A stretch of 64,000 nucleotides of DNA from an uncultured Chitinophagaceae bacterium (GTDB lineage: Bacteria > Bacteroidota > Bacteroidia > Chitinophagales > Chitinophagaceae): the NCBI GenBank assembly GCA_903870685.1, contig CAIQDX010000102.1, positions 1 to 64,000 on the forward strand. Direction: 5' to 3'. Under the pieces are notes generated by a model. It was given only the letters and a program-made list of their open reading frames with translations, was not told where the DNA came from and ran no database searches. Shown here in pieces: positions 1 through 9,969 of the stretch; the stretch's first letter is position 1, and every line of letters starts with the position of its first letter. The translations under genes were made by a program, and so were the position numbers.

Positions 1-344
1 GAAACATCGTATGAGATAGCACGAACACAAACATATTTGCTTAATGATTCTATTAATCTAAAATCAAACTTTGTTCTAACTTTTAAATAGGGATCGCCTT
101 TCGCAAGTTCTGTTGAATATTGTTTGAATTGAAACGCTTTTTCGTAACTATTTTTCCAGAATAAATAATGATCGCTAGTAATAGGAATTACATTTAAAAT
201 TTCATCCCCATTGTTTATTGAACTTCCATAAATCTGTTCATAAGAAATAAAAAAAGATTTATTTCCATATACCAATCTGTAGTTTTGGTCTATGATCCAG
301 AATGATTCCGGCGCATCTTCAAAAAAGGATAATAGATTCTGCAT
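1..344 (-). CDS. PAS-domain signalling protein, N-terminal part (truncated by window edge)
   Basis: An open frame runs from an ATG at 344 leftwards to the edge of the window, so only the first 114 or so codons are visible. The protein starts MQNLLSFFEDAPESFWIID and continues with a YRLVYGNKSFF stretch. This is the usual opening of a PAS sensor domain: a short helix, then a first strand and a conserved N at the start of the next helix. PAS domains sense small ligands or redox state and usually precede a histidine kinase or diguanylate cyclase. The output domain lies outside the window, so the full function cannot be given. No signal peptide is visible. Confidence 0.6.
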   Translation of the reverse strand, partial: MQNLLSFFEDAPESFWIIDQNYRLVYGNKSFFISYEQIYGSSINNGDEILNVIPITSDHYLFWKNSYEKAFQFKQYSTELAKGDPYLKVRTKFDFRLIESLSKYVCVRAISYDV

Positions 345-511
345 AGAACAGGAATAATGGATTTCACTATAAAATAATGGATTTTTATTTTAAACAGATG
401 TAGTTTTTTCACGGTATTTCTTGTAGTACAAAATAATATTTCCGTATTTAGAAAACAGCTTCAAGAACATAAGGCCAACAAATTCCTTTATTTTGTCGCG
501 AATCTTAGAAA

Positions 512-1723
512 ATGAAAACAAGAAAACAAGCAGCACTTGGGTTTATTTTTATTACTCTATTAATTGATGTAACCGGCTTTGGTATTATCATTCCTGTTAT
601 GCCAAAATTAATTTCTGAATTAATTAATGGCAACATCAGTGATGCATCGCAATGGGGTGGTTGGTTAATGTTTGCATATGCTATCATGCAATTTTTATGT
701 GCACCCATTTTAGGAAACCTCAGCGATAAATATGGAAGAAGACCTGTTTTATTGTTTTCTCTTTTTGGTTTTGGATTAGATTATATTTTACAAGGCTTTG
801 CACCAAATATTGGCTGGTTATTTATTGGAAGAATTATTGCCGGCGTTACAGGTGGCAGTTTCACTACAGCTGCTGCATACATTGCCGATGTTAGTACTCC
901 TGAAAAAAGAGCGCAAAATTTTGGAATGATTGGTGCTGCATTTGGTATTGGATTTATTGTTGGTCCAGTGCTTGGGGGAATATTAGGACATTATGGATCT
1001 CGAGTTCCCTTTTTTGCAGCTGCTGTACTTGCATTATTGAATTGGTTATACGGTTATTTTGTTTTGCCAGAATCATTATCGAAAGATCATCGTAGAAACT
1101 TTGAATGGAAAAGAGCAAATCCTGTAGGCTCTTTACTTCATTTAAAAAAATATCCTGTTGTGTCGGGATTAGTTGCATCTATTACATTATTATACATTGC
1201 GGCTCATGCTGTTCAAAGTACATGGACTTATTATACGATGAGTAAATTTGGTTGGGATGAAAGATTAGTTGGGTATTCATTAGGATTTGTTGGACTAACT
1301 GTTGGGATTGTTCAAGGTGGGTTAATAAGAATCATCATTCCAAAATTGGGCAATAATAGAAGTGTCTATATTGGATTAAGTTTATATGCAATTGGGTTTA
1401 CATTATTTGCGTTCGCTTCACAAACATGGATGATGTTTGTATTTATGATTCCTTATTCATTAGGCGGAATTGCCGGTCCATCTATTCAGGCAATTATTTC
1501 AAAACATTTTCCTCAAAATGAGCAGGGTGAATTACAAGGAGCACTTACCAGTTTACTGAGTGTCACTTCCATTTTCGGCCCGCTATTAATGACAAATTTG
1601 TTTTCATATTTTACTTCCGGGAAAGCACCGATTCATTTTCCTGGTGCAGCAATGTTATTTGGAGCCATACTTACAATAATCAGTACTGTTCTAGCTTTCA
1701 GAACATTGCAACACACAAAATAA
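512..1723 (+). CDS. TCR/Tet-family MFS efflux transporter
   Basis: A 403-residue polytopic inner-membrane protein with about twelve hydrophobic segments, the normal length for the tetracycline-type drug:H+ antiporter subfamily. Loop 2-3 carries motif A ([11 protein letters not shown], about residues 68-78). Helix 5 carries the antiporter motif C ([10 protein letters not shown], about 147-156). The first helix has the D[12 protein letters not shown] pattern typical of TetA-like pumps. The family exports small drugs in exchange for protons; the substrate cannot be read from sequence, and many chromosomal members are not resistance genes. It stands alone, convergent with the next gene. Confidence 0.85.
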   Translation: MKTRKQAALGFIFITLLIDVTGFGIIIPVMPKLISELINGNISDASQWGGWLMFAYAIMQFLCAPILGNLSDKYGRRPVLLFSLFGFGLDYILQGFAPNIGWLFIGRIIAGVTGGSFTTAAAYIADVSTPEKRAQNFGMIGAAFGIGFIVGPVLGGILGHYGSRVPFFAAAVLALLNWLYGYFVLPESLSKDHRRNFEWKRANPVGSLLHLKKYPVVSGLVASITLLYIAAHAVQSTWTYYTMSKFGWDERLVGYSLGFVGLTVGIVQGGLIRIIIPKLGNNRSVYIGLSLYAIGFTLFAFASQTWMMFVFMIPYSLGGIAGPSIQAIISKHFPQNEQGELQGALTSLLSVTSIFGPLLMTNLFSYFTSGKAPIHFPGAAMLFGAILTIISTVLAFRTLQHTK

Positions 1724-1776
1724 ATTGAGTAATTATTTTTTTGAAAGAAGTTGAAGAAGAATTATTGTCCGATTTT

Positions 1777-2073
1777 TTATCTGCGGACAAAATAATGTTC
1801 AAAGCTTTCTGATCTTTTTTCAAAAGGAAAAATAACAGGTTCATTACCTTCTGTAGTAATACAAAAATCGTAAGAACCTTCAGGCATATGTGCTACACGA
1901 AGTTGAACAACTTGCCCTTTAAAACTTCCTTTACGTATAATTGAATTATTCCCCTTTTTATTAATAGCATATTGCAAAGTAAGTTCATGTAATGCAGGAT
2001 TGATTACTTGTACGAGCATATAATCGTACACAACATCTGATATAGATATGTCTTTTATCAATGCGGGGGGCAT
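1777..2073 (-). CDS. Small hypothetical protein with T9SS-tail-like beta pattern
   Basis: A 98-residue protein of unknown function with no signal peptide or membrane segment. Its pattern (VQVINPALHELTLQYAI, then a G-x-F-x-G turn, then LRVAHMPEGSYDFCITTEG) follows the strand layout of the type IX secretion C-terminal sorting domain (Por secretion tail): an NP near the start, a central G-x-x-x-G turn, and a late L/M-P-x-G-x-Y. That domain is normally a C-terminal appendage of a secreted protein, whereas here it makes up the whole protein. The resemblance is read by eye only. It ends convergent with the MFS gene. Confidence 0.5.
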   Translation of the reverse strand: MPPALIKDISISDVVYDYMLVQVINPALHELTLQYAINKKGNNSIIRKGSFKGQVVQLRVAHMPEGSYDFCITTEGNEPVIFPFEKRSESFEHYFVRR

Positions 2074-2169
2074 ACAGTGATAATTATGAAAAGGTAAAAT
2101 ATAAATATTTTTCGAAGAAAAGAATTTTATTTGCTGTTTTTTAAAAAAATAAAACGAATTAATATTAGT

Positions 2170-3243
2170 TCAAATTCTGTAGCATACTGCGTTTATATTC
2201 ATTCCGGCTCCAACGGAAGCAAACAGAACCACATCGCCGGTTTGTAATGAATGATCTTCTAATTTTCCTTTTTTAACAAGATCGAATAAAGTTGGAATTG
2301 TTGCCACAGAACTGTTTCCGAGTTTATGAATACTCATTGGCATTATATGTTCGGGTAATTCATTGATACCATAGAGTAGATACATTTTTTTAATAATTCC
2401 TTCATCCATCTTTTCATTTGCCTGATGCAAGAAGACTTTTTTTAGTTGATGAATTTTTACTCCACTTTTATCCAAACAATCTTTCATGGCTGCAGGAACA
2501 TATTTAATGGCATACTCATACACTTTTCTGCCGCGCAATTTTATATAACGAACACTTGGATCAGAATCTGGTAAATTAGATTTTCCCATAAATAAATAAT
2601 CAACTTCAACGCCGCAATGCGATTGCACACTTGACGAAAGAATTCCACTCTCAGTATTTTCTTTTGCTTCTGCAATGCAAGCTCCTGCCCCATCAGAAAA
2701 TATCATGCTGTCTCTGTCATAAATATCAATCACTCTCGATAAAGTTTCAGCACCAATCACCAAACATTTTCTTGCCATACCCGATTTAATAAATGCATCC
2801 GCTTGAATTAATCCTTGTAACCAACCGGGGCAACCAAATAAAATATCATACGCAATACAATTAGGATTTTTTATTCCTAAGGCTTTCTTTACTCTTGACG
2901 CTAATGCTGGCATAGCATCAGTTTGAATAGTTTCACTTATTACATTTCCAAAATTGTGGGCGAAAATAATTTGATCTAACGTTTCAGGATCAACACCGGC
3001 ATCTTCAATTGCACGCTGAGATGCAATCACAGCAAGATCTGACGCGTTTACTTCTTTCGAAGCATAACGCCTTTCTTCAATTCCAGTGATCTGTTTAAAT
3101 TTATCGGCAATTATTTCCGATGGCAATTCAATTCGTTCATTATCTTCTCCATAAAATTCATGAGAAGCAAAATCTCTGTTGCTTTTCATTTCATCAGGAA
3201 TAAAACTGCCTATGCCTGTTATAACAGTTCGAATACCACTCAT
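2170..3243 (-). CDS. Beta-ketoacyl-ACP synthase III family protein
   Basis: A 357-residue thiolase-fold condensing enzyme. The Cys-His-Asn triad is intact: C138 in a LFGCPGW context, H273 in LHQAN (272-276) and N310 in KLGNSS. The G-rich C-terminus (ASVGAGMNINA) is typical. KASIII enzymes condense an acyl-CoA with malonyl-ACP to start fatty-acid or specialised acyl chains. The gene is not in a fab operon, and the N-terminal region differs from housekeeping FabH, so it may be a secondary KASIII with a different primer. It is divergent from the HD-domain gene. Confidence 0.85.
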   Translation of the reverse strand: MSGIRTVITGIGSFIPDEMKSNRDFASHEFYGEDNERIELPSEIIADKFKQITGIEERRYASKEVNASDLAVIASQRAIEDAGVDPETLDQIIFAHNFGNVISETIQTDAMPALASRVKKALGIKNPNCIAYDILFGCPGWLQGLIQADAFIKSGMARKCLVIGAETLSRVIDIYDRDSMIFSDGAGACIAEAKENTESGILSSSVQSHCGVEVDYLFMGKSNLPDSDPSVRYIKLRGRKVYEYAIKYVPAAMKDCLDKSGVKIHQLKKVFLHQANEKMDEGIIKKMYLLYGINELPEHIMPMSIHKLGNSSVATIPTLFDLVKKGKLEDHSLQTGDVVLFASVGAGMNINAVCYRI

Positions 3244-3340
3244 TGTATTTTATTTTTATAATTGAGTTTGAGTGTAGCTTTAAATATACACCATGTATTT
3301 TTTACTTATCAAAAAATGCTGTGTATATTTTTACAGAAAC

Positions 3341-3348
3341 TATCTTTG
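3341..3348 (+). promoter_or_regulatory. Candidate -7 box for HD-domain gene
   Basis: TATCTTTG is a perfect match to the Bacteroidota -7 consensus TAnnTTTG. It lies 12 nt before the ATG at 3361 and so supports that start over an upstream in-frame ATG at 3262. No clear -33 TTG is seen, and the leader would be very short. Confidence 0.4.
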
Positions 3349-3360
3349 AAAGAAAAATTT

Positions 3361-3960
3361 ATGTCATTACTTCTCGGTCGAAATACATTCGGAAACATTT
3401 CAAACATTGGAAATCTTTTATCGAAAGAAGAAGCCGAAAATTTATTTCATGATTGGGTAATTAATCCAAAGCTTCAATTACATATGAAACAAGTTGCACA
3501 ATTGATGAGATGTTGGGCTAATGAAAAAGAAAATTTAAATCTCAATGATCAATGGAAATGGGAAATGGCGGGACTTTTGCACGATGCCGATTGGGATCAG
3601 TGGCCCGATCTGCATTGCAAAAAAATTATAGAAGAATTAGAGAATAGAAATATTGATCCCGAAGTTTTGCATGCCATTGCATCGCACGGCCCGCTTCACT
3701 TTGGCGTTGAACCAGAAAATAAGATGGATAAGATGTTGTATGCTTTCGATGAATTATCAGGATTAATTCATGCCTATTCTTTAATGAGACCTGAAGGTTA
3801 TACCGGAATGGAATTGAAAGGCGTTAAAAAAAGATTGAAAGAAAAATCTTTTGCCGCCAATGTTTCTAGAGATGATATCCAAGATGCATGCAACAGAGCA
3901 GAAATTAATTTGGATGAATTGATTGAATTTATTATTCCACGACAGGCACAAGTATTTTAA
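3361..3960 (+). CDS. HD-domain hydrolase
   Basis: A 199-residue protein when started at the ATG at 3361. A longer reading from 3262 adds 33 low-quality residues that overlap the probable promoter. The HD metal-binding signature is visible: H41, then H74-D75 in GLLHDADWD, then IASHGPLHFG, and later an acidic residue in AFDELSGLI. HD proteins of this small soluble type are usually phosphohydrolases on nucleotides or phosphoesters; the substrate is unknown. It is convergent with bshB1, the two stops being adjacent. Confidence 0.7.
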   Translation: MSLLLGRNTFGNISNIGNLLSKEEAENLFHDWVINPKLQLHMKQVAQLMRCWANEKENLNLNDQWKWEMAGLLHDADWDQWPDLHCKKIIEELENRNIDPEVLHAIASHGPLHFGVEPENKMDKMLYAFDELSGLIHAYSLMRPEGYTGMELKGVKKRLKEKSFAANVSRDDIQDACNRAEINLDELIEFIIPRQAQVF

Positions 3961-4689
3961 TTAAGTAACATTTTTTATTATTGCATCAAATGAATTAAGA
4001 CCGATTAATTTTTCAGAAATAAATCCTTCTGCATATTCAACACCAATTCTTTTTCCCAACATCATAGCTCTTGCTTTTACTGTTTCTAAAAATTGAGGTG
4101 ATGAAATATATGTTTGAGGCTCTTCATTTTCAGGATTAAAAAATTGAGACCCGTAACAAAGAACAGATTCCATCTTTTTATTCATGTGCGCAGAAATATC
4201 AATCACAAATGATGGTTGAATAAATCGATCCTGGATATAATGAAAAACATATGAAGGTCGCCATGCTTCCTGATGTTTACCATTATCATCAGTTTTTATT
4301 TTTCGTAGGCCTGCCAGAAAAGCCGCATCAGCAACTAGTTTGGCACTGCGACCATGATCGGGATGACGATCATCAGGTGCATTACAAAAAATAACTTCAG
4401 GTCTATATTTTCTAATTGATTCAATTATTTTTCTTTTATTGGTTTCATCATCTTGAAAAAAACCATCTGCCATACCAAGATTATCTCTAACCGAAACACC
4501 TAATAATTTTGCAGCATTATTAGACTCAATTACTCTTGTTTCGGCATTACCGCGTGTGCCTAACTCACCTCTTGTTAAATCAATAATGCCAACTTTTTTT
4601 CCTTCTGCAACAGATGCAAGAATAGAACCTGCACAACCTAATTCAACATCATCGGGATGAACACCAAAAGCTAAAATATTTAATTTCAT
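3961..4689 (-). CDS. bshB1: Bacillithiol biosynthesis deacetylase BshB1
   Basis: A 242-residue PIG-L family zinc deacetylase. Zinc ligands and catalytic residues are visible in HPDD (11-14) and HPDH (109-112). The sequence around TRGELGTRG (about 39-47) is characteristic of the BshB1 group, which removes acetate from GlcNAc-malate to give GlcN-malate, the second step of bacillithiol synthesis. Bacteroidota use bacillithiol as a low-molecular-weight thiol, so the assignment fits the organism. bshA and bshC are not in this window. It is downstream of rpmE2 on the same strand but separated from it by a strong terminator. Confidence 0.88.
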   Translation of the reverse strand: MKLNILAFGVHPDDVELGCAGSILASVAEGKKVGIIDLTRGELGTRGNAETRVIESNNAAKLLGVSVRDNLGMADGFFQDDETNKRKIIESIRKYRPEVIFCNAPDDRHPDHGRSAKLVADAAFLAGLRKIKTDDNGKHQEAWRPSYVFHYIQDRFIQPSFVIDISAHMNKKMESVLCYGSQFFNPENEEPQTYISSPQFLETVKARAMMLGKRIGVEYAEGFISEKLIGLNSFDAIIKNVT

Positions 4690-4726
4690 ATTTTCAGTTT
4701 ATAAAACACAATATTACACCAAAAAC

Positions 4727-4753
4727 AAAACCCAACCGCAGTGGTTGGGTTTT
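4727..4753 (-). terminator. Rho-independent terminator of rpmE2
   Basis: A perfect 11-bp stem (AAAACCCAACC pairing with GGTTGGGTTTT) with a 5-nt loop. On the minus strand it is followed by a T-rich tract. It lies between the rpmE2 stop and the bshB1 start, so it separates the two genes. Confidence 0.85.
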
Positions 4754-4773
4754 GAAATATTCTAAAAAAATGT

Positions 4774-5025
4774 TTATGCTTTTTTAGCGTAACGTTTGTT
4801 GAATTTATCGATACGACCTGCAGTATCAACCAACATATTTTTACCGGTATAAAAAGGATGCGATGTGTTTGAAATTTCCAATTTGATTAATGGATATTCA
4901 TTACCGTCTTCCCATTTAACTGTTTCTTTTGTGGCTGCAGTTGAGCGACTTAAAAATTGATAACCGTTACTCATGTCTTTGAAAACAACAAAACGGTAAT
5001 TTGTAGGATGGATACCTTGCTTCAT
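4774..5025 (-). CDS. rpmE2: 50S ribosomal protein L31 type B
   Basis: An 83-residue protein starting [10 protein letters not shown], with the L31 type B signature ([35 protein letters not shown]). It binds the large subunit near the central protuberance and bridges to the 30S head. The open frame extends 39 codons upstream, but that stretch covers the promoter, and L31 normally begins here. It lacks the zinc CxxC pair of type A, so it is the zinc-independent form. It has its own promoter and terminator. Confidence 0.95.
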   Translation of the reverse strand: MKQGIHPTNYRFVVFKDMSNGYQFLSRSTAATKETVKWEDGNEYPLIKLEISNTSHPFYTGKNMLVDTAGRIDKFNKRYAKKA

Positions 5026-5083
5026 ATTTTTGATTTTAGGTTGTACGGATTTTGCCGTACGATTATTAATAATTTTTGGATGG

Positions 5084-5115
5084 CAAAGGTAAGTTTCGGA
5101 AGCTTTGCTGCCAAA
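5084..5115 (-). promoter_or_regulatory. Promoter of rpmE2
   Basis: On the minus strand, TTTG (5112-5115) is followed after 20 nt by TACCTTTG (5084-5091). This matches the Bacteroidota primary sigma factor consensus of a -33 TTG and a -7 TAnnTTTG. It lies about 60 nt upstream of the L31 start. Confidence 0.65.
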
Positions 5116-5149
5116 TGAAATTAGTTTTAGTCTGAAATACAATACAGGA

Positions 5150-5641
5150 TTAGCTTTTCATGTTCTCGAATTGCAAAGGAAGTCCGAAATTTCCAGCTCT
5201 GCAAAGCGCAATTGCTTCCTGCAGATCATCCAATTTTTTGCCTGTAACCCGAATAATATTATCCATAATTGCGGGTTGAACCTTTAATCCGGCATCTTTA
5301 ATTGCTTTTACTATTTTTTTTGCGTCTTCCTGTTTCAATCCATTCTTTACTGAGATCTCTTTCTTAACCACTTTGCCGCTTGGATAAGCATCTTTCGAAA
5401 AATCAAATGAATTAGCATCAATCCCTTGCTTCATAGCGCGACTGATAATTACATCTAACACTTGCTTCATCTTCATATCACTCTCCACTTCTACCATAAC
5501 CATATAATCTTTTTTATTCAATTCGATCTTTACAAGAGAATCTTTAAAATCAAACCGATTTTGAATTTCTTTTTTTACAGTATTGATCGCATTATCTAAA
5601 GTTTGCAGATCAACTTTGCTGGCAATATCAAATGATGGCAT
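5150..5641 (-). CDS. yajQ: YajQ-family nucleotide-binding protein
   Basis: A 163-residue soluble protein starting [11 protein letters not shown] and containing [15 protein letters not shown] and [11 protein letters not shown], the hallmarks of the YajQ/DUF520 family. Members have two ferredoxin-like domains and bind cyclic di-GMP or nucleic acids in other bacteria; the partner here is unknown. The length is normal. The reading ends just upstream of the rpmE2 promoter. Confidence 0.92.
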   Translation of the reverse strand: MPSFDIASKVDLQTLDNAINTVKKEIQNRFDFKDSLVKIELNKKDYMVMVEVESDMKMKQVLDVIISRAMKQGIDANSFDFSKDAYPSGKVVKKEISVKNGLKQEDAKKIVKAIKDAGLKVQPAIMDNIIRVTGKKLDDLQEAIALCRAGNFGLPLQFENMKS

Positions 5642-5655
5642 ACAAAAAATTTTTA

Positions 5656-5663
5656 CAAAGATA
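5656..5663 (-). promoter_or_regulatory. Candidate -7 box for yajQ
   Basis: TATCTTTG on the minus strand, 15 nt before the yajQ ATG, is a perfect match to TAnnTTTG. No convincing -33 TTG was found. Confidence 0.45.
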
Positions 5664-5664
5664 A

Positions 5665-7101
<1,437 letters not shown>

Positions 7102-7164
7102 AAAATGAATGCTGAATGTGTTATATTTCACTATTGACAATTCTCTATTTTCAAAAAATAATTT

Positions 7165-7611
7165 ATGCTGATAGCAACTTTACAAGAAATATTCAAACGC
7201 GATCTTCTAAAATTAATAACAGAAATTGAATCTTATAAAGATGAAACCTATTTGTGGGCTGTTGATAGATCGGTTACTAATTCTGCTGGTAATTTGTGTT
7301 TGCATTTGATTGGCAACCTGAATTATTTTATTGGTGCAGAGTTTGGCAAAACAGGTTATGTTAGAGATCGACCTCTTGAATTTTCAGATAAAGATGTTCC
7401 AAGAGAAATATTGATTCAAAAAATTAACGATACCATTTCTGTTGTAGAGAATTCATTAAGCAAAATAACGGATGATCAATTGCAACAAGAATATCCAATC
7501 ATTGTATTTACTGAGAAAATGAGCAATGAATATTTTTTAATTCATTTAGCAACACATCTTTCTTATCATTTAGGACAAATTAATTATCACAGAAGATTAT
7601 TAGATTCTTAG
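7165..7611 (+). CDS. DinB-like protein (DUF1572)
   Basis: A 148-residue four-helix-bundle protein. Three well-spaced histidines that would bind a metal are visible: LCLHLIGNLNYFIG, HLATHLSYHLGQINYHRR. This is the DUF1572/DinB_2 pattern. Family members are possible metal-dependent transferases, often linked to low-molecular-weight thiols such as bacillithiol; the activity here is unknown. It follows the GH109 gene on the same strand after 63 nt. Confidence 0.75.
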   Translation: MLIATLQEIFKRDLLKLITEIESYKDETYLWAVDRSVTNSAGNLCLHLIGNLNYFIGAEFGKTGYVRDRPLEFSDKDVPREILIQKINDTISVVENSLSKITDDQLQQEYPIIVFTEKMSNEYFLIHLATHLSYHLGQINYHRRLLDS

Positions 7612-7644
7612 CATTTTTTTTCAGACTACAGAATATAAATGAAA

Positions 7645-7739
7645 CTTTAGTTGCGTCGCACTCTTCAACATCCAGAATATTCTGAACTTTTGTTTGCAAA
7701 GTAAAGAACAGAACGTACAAGAGTGCGACGCAACTAAAG
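7645..7739. repeat. Dispersed repeat pair with 21-bp perfect inverted arms
   Basis: The arms at 7645-7665 and 7719-7739 are perfect inverted complements of 21 bp, each containing TTGCGTCGCACTCTT or its complement. The 53-nt centre holds AGAATATTCT and AAGAACAGAACGTAC. The right arm and part of the centre match the repeat at 18779-18830, 21708-21731, 58545-58638 and, in part, 12937-12970. It fills the gap between the DinB-like gene and lipB. Confidence 0.8.
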
Positions 7740-7797
7740 CCCTATCTGTGTTTCAAAAGATCGGTTCATAAAAAATAAAATAATTTACTTTCGTTGA

Positions 7798-8487
7798 ATG
7801 AAACAGGAAATTTTTTTTAAAGACCTTGGTTTACGTTCGTACAAAGAAGTGTGGGATTTACAAGAAATTTTATTGAAACAAAATGTAGAGAAGAAGTCAA
7901 ACGTTAATGAACACTTATCAACTGTCAATCATTTATTATTTGTTGAACATCCACCGGTTTATACTTTGGGAAAAAGCGGTCATAAAGAAAATGTTTTGAT
8001 GACCGATGAGGAATTGCAACAAAACGAAATAGAATTTTTTCATATCAACCGTGGCGGTGATATTACATTTCATGGACCACAACAATTGGTTGGTTATCCT
8101 ATTTTGGATCTTGATAAATTTAAACCGGATCTCGGTTGGTATTTAAGAAGTTTAGAAGAAGTAATTATTTTAACCATGGCCAATTTTGGTTTAAAAGGTG
8201 AAAGAAGTAAAGGTGAAACAGGTGTTTGGATGGACACAGAAATTAAAGGGAGAGAAAGAAAAATTTGTGCCATGGGAATTAAATGCAGTCGCTGGATAAC
8301 CATGCACGGCTTTGCTTTGAATGTAAATACTGATCTCAGTTATTTTGATAATATCATTCCGTGCGGTATTCAAAATAAAAAAGTTACATCGCTTAAAAAT
8401 GAGTTGGGAACTGAAGTTGATATGAATGATGTAAAAGAAAAATTAAAACACAATTTCGAAATTGTATTTGATGCAGTAATTATTTAA
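7798..8487 (+). CDS. lipB: Lipoyl(octanoyl) transferase LipB
   Basis: A 229-residue enzyme that moves octanoate from ACP to the lipoyl domains of 2-oxoacid dehydrogenases and GcvH in the cytoplasm. Conserved blocks are present: HPPVYTLGKS (51-60), RGGDITFHGPQQLVGYP (85-101), RKICAMGIK (154-162) and NIIPCGI (185-191). The catalytic Lys is K155 and the catalytic Cys is C189, with the same 34-residue spacing as in the E. coli enzyme. The ATG follows a TACTTTCG box closely. lipA is not in the window. Confidence 0.95.
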   Translation: MKQEIFFKDLGLRSYKEVWDLQEILLKQNVEKKSNVNEHLSTVNHLLFVEHPPVYTLGKSGHKENVLMTDEELQQNEIEFFHINRGGDITFHGPQQLVGYPILDLDKFKPDLGWYLRSLEEVIILTMANFGLKGERSKGETGVWMDTEIKGRERKICAMGIKCSRWITMHGFALNVNTDLSYFDNIIPCGIQNKKVTSLKNELGTEVDMNDVKEKLKHNFEIVFDAVII

Positions 8488-8500
8488 ACTGATTTTTTTC

Positions 8501-9031
8501 TTACAAAAAAGTGTAAAAGAAAAACCCCAATCCACCTGCTGCAATCAGCATACTTAACCACCATAATTCTTTTCGCCTAGTTAAAATAGCAATGGCCGAA
8601 ATAGCAATTGATATTTGAAACAATGTAACTGCTCTCGATAAAATGATATGTTTTTCTAAATGAAAAGTAGAATCATTTTGAGCTTCTTCAGCTTTCTTTT
8701 TAATTTCTTCCTGTTCTTTTTTATATTTTTCTACATCGGCAGGAACTGCTTTGGAAAAATTAATTTCCAAGGATTTTATTTCTGCTTTAATTCCTTTTGC
8801 CTGATAATAAGCCCATTGATCGGATGCTTTGATTTGTGAGATCAATGCTTCGTTGGAATGATGACCTGCCATCAATCCCGATATTGCTGCAAACACCGCC
8901 ATGAATGCTGTTGATATTGCAACATACATAAACCAGCCCGATTCTCTTTTTTCTTCTTTTTTAAATTCTTCTTCCACTTTTTCCTGAATAGCTTCGTGCA
9001 AATGTTCGGTTGGTATTTCAATTTCGTCCAT
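8501..9031 (-). CDS. DUF4337-family membrane protein
   Basis: A 176-residue protein with a charged N-terminus (residues 1-30), one transmembrane helix at about 33-55, a central coiled-coil rich in E and K (about 85-120), and two C-terminal transmembrane helices (about 130-176). The layout and the GHHSNEALISQIKASDQWAYYQAK stretch (about 56-79) match the DUF4337 family of unknown function. It is convergent with lipB. Confidence 0.75.
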   Translation of the reverse strand: MDEIEIPTEHLHEAIQEKVEEEFKKEEKRESGWFMYVAISTAFMAVFAAISGLMAGHHSNEALISQIKASDQWAYYQAKGIKAEIKSLEINFSKAVPADVEKYKKEQEEIKKKAEEAQNDSTFHLEKHIILSRAVTLFQISIAISAIAILTRRKELWWLSMLIAAGGLGFFFYTFL

Positions 9032-9246
9032 GGTAAAAAATTTTATAAATATACAAACTTGATTTTTATAGAATCAGAAATTGAATATCATTTACTACAT
9101 CAAAAAATATTAATGCATTTAGAATTACCGGAAATGAAACAATAAGAAGCATAAACAAACGTTTTAATGAGAATTTAAGCTGAAAAAGAACCTATATCTA
9201 ATTAAAATTTGAAACTTGTTTAATTTTACTACGAAATTCAGATAAT

Positions 9247-9870
9247 ATGAACCGTTTATTTTTATCTTTTTTAATTGTTATTTCTGTTTTTGCAGTTGCT
9301 TGCAGACATCATAAAAAAATTCAAATGCCTATCAAACCAGTAGAAGTTGCAAAACCGGTTGAGGCAGTAGTTGATACAAATACTTATGTTCCTTTTACAA
9401 AAGATTTATACAACAGACTGAAAGCTTATAACATTGATGTAAAAAAAGTTCAATTTTTTGTGGATCAACAAATGGTATTAAACAGGTATATTGATGTAAA
9501 TAAAGCTGAATTGAAATCAGGTGTTGTAAAATTTGTAAACGGAAGATATACTAATGAGATTGTTATCCCAGCACTAACTCCTTGCGTTGTTGATTCAATT
9601 GATTATGACGGTTTCAGAGTAAGTTTTGAAAAAGGGAGTTATAATTTTTTTAAATTCATCAATAACAAATATTCTCCCGATTTTTTTGCATTTTCTGGAA
9701 GTAATTGGAAAGAAGGAACCGCCGAAATTTATTATGACAAACAAGTGTATCGCGTAAGTTGTGGTAGTTGTTCAAGCGTTTCTGATGTAAAGCTAATGGT
9801 TAAACAAAGTGATATGGATAAAAGTGAAACCAAAACAAAGACACTAACAGGAAGAAAAGTAGATTTCTAA
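9247..9870 (+). CDS. Hypothetical lipoprotein
   Basis: A 207-residue protein with a lipoprotein signal: hydrophobic residues 4-17 and a lipobox ending VFAVAC at Cys19. The mature part is a mixed alpha/beta domain with no motif I recognise; a CGSCSS stretch near the C-terminus could be a metal or redox site. It is likely anchored in the outer membrane facing the periplasm. It ends at a bidirectional terminator shared with the convergent OmpA gene. Function unknown. Confidence 0.7.
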   Translation: MNRLFLSFLIVISVFAVACRHHKKIQMPIKPVEVAKPVEAVVDTNTYVPFTKDLYNRLKAYNIDVKKVQFFVDQQMVLNRYIDVNKAELKSGVVKFVNGRYTNEIVIPALTPCVVDSIDYDGFRVSFEKGSYNFFKFINNKYSPDFFAFSGSNWKEGTAEIYYDKQVYRVSCGSCSSVSDVKLMVKQSDMDKSETKTKTLTGRKVDF

Positions 9871-9911
9871 AAAAAATATTTACTCAAATCAGAATTAACT
9901 AATTCTAAGGC

Positions 9912-9948
9912 AAATAAAAAATCCTGCAATATGCAGGATTTTTTATTT
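9912..9948. terminator. Bidirectional terminator between lipoprotein and OmpA genes
   Basis: A perfect 17-bp stem with a 3-nt loop (core TCCTGCA-ATA-TGCAGGA) flanked by A and T runs on both sides. It can therefore end transcription from both convergent genes. Confidence 0.9.
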
Positions 9949-9969
9949 CTAATAATCTATTAAAAATTA

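Noticed and set aside
1767-1790. TTGTCCG / CGGACAA hairpin at the end of the small hypothetical gene
   Set aside because: The stem is short, overlaps the coding end and has its T run in the loop, so terminator function is doubtful.
3262-3360. N-terminal extension of the HD-domain protein
   Set aside because: It spans the probable promoter and has no domain resemblance; the ATG at 3361 is better.
5026-5142. N-terminal extension of ribosomal protein L31
   Set aside because: L31 begins MKQGIHP in the family, and the extra part contains the -7 box.
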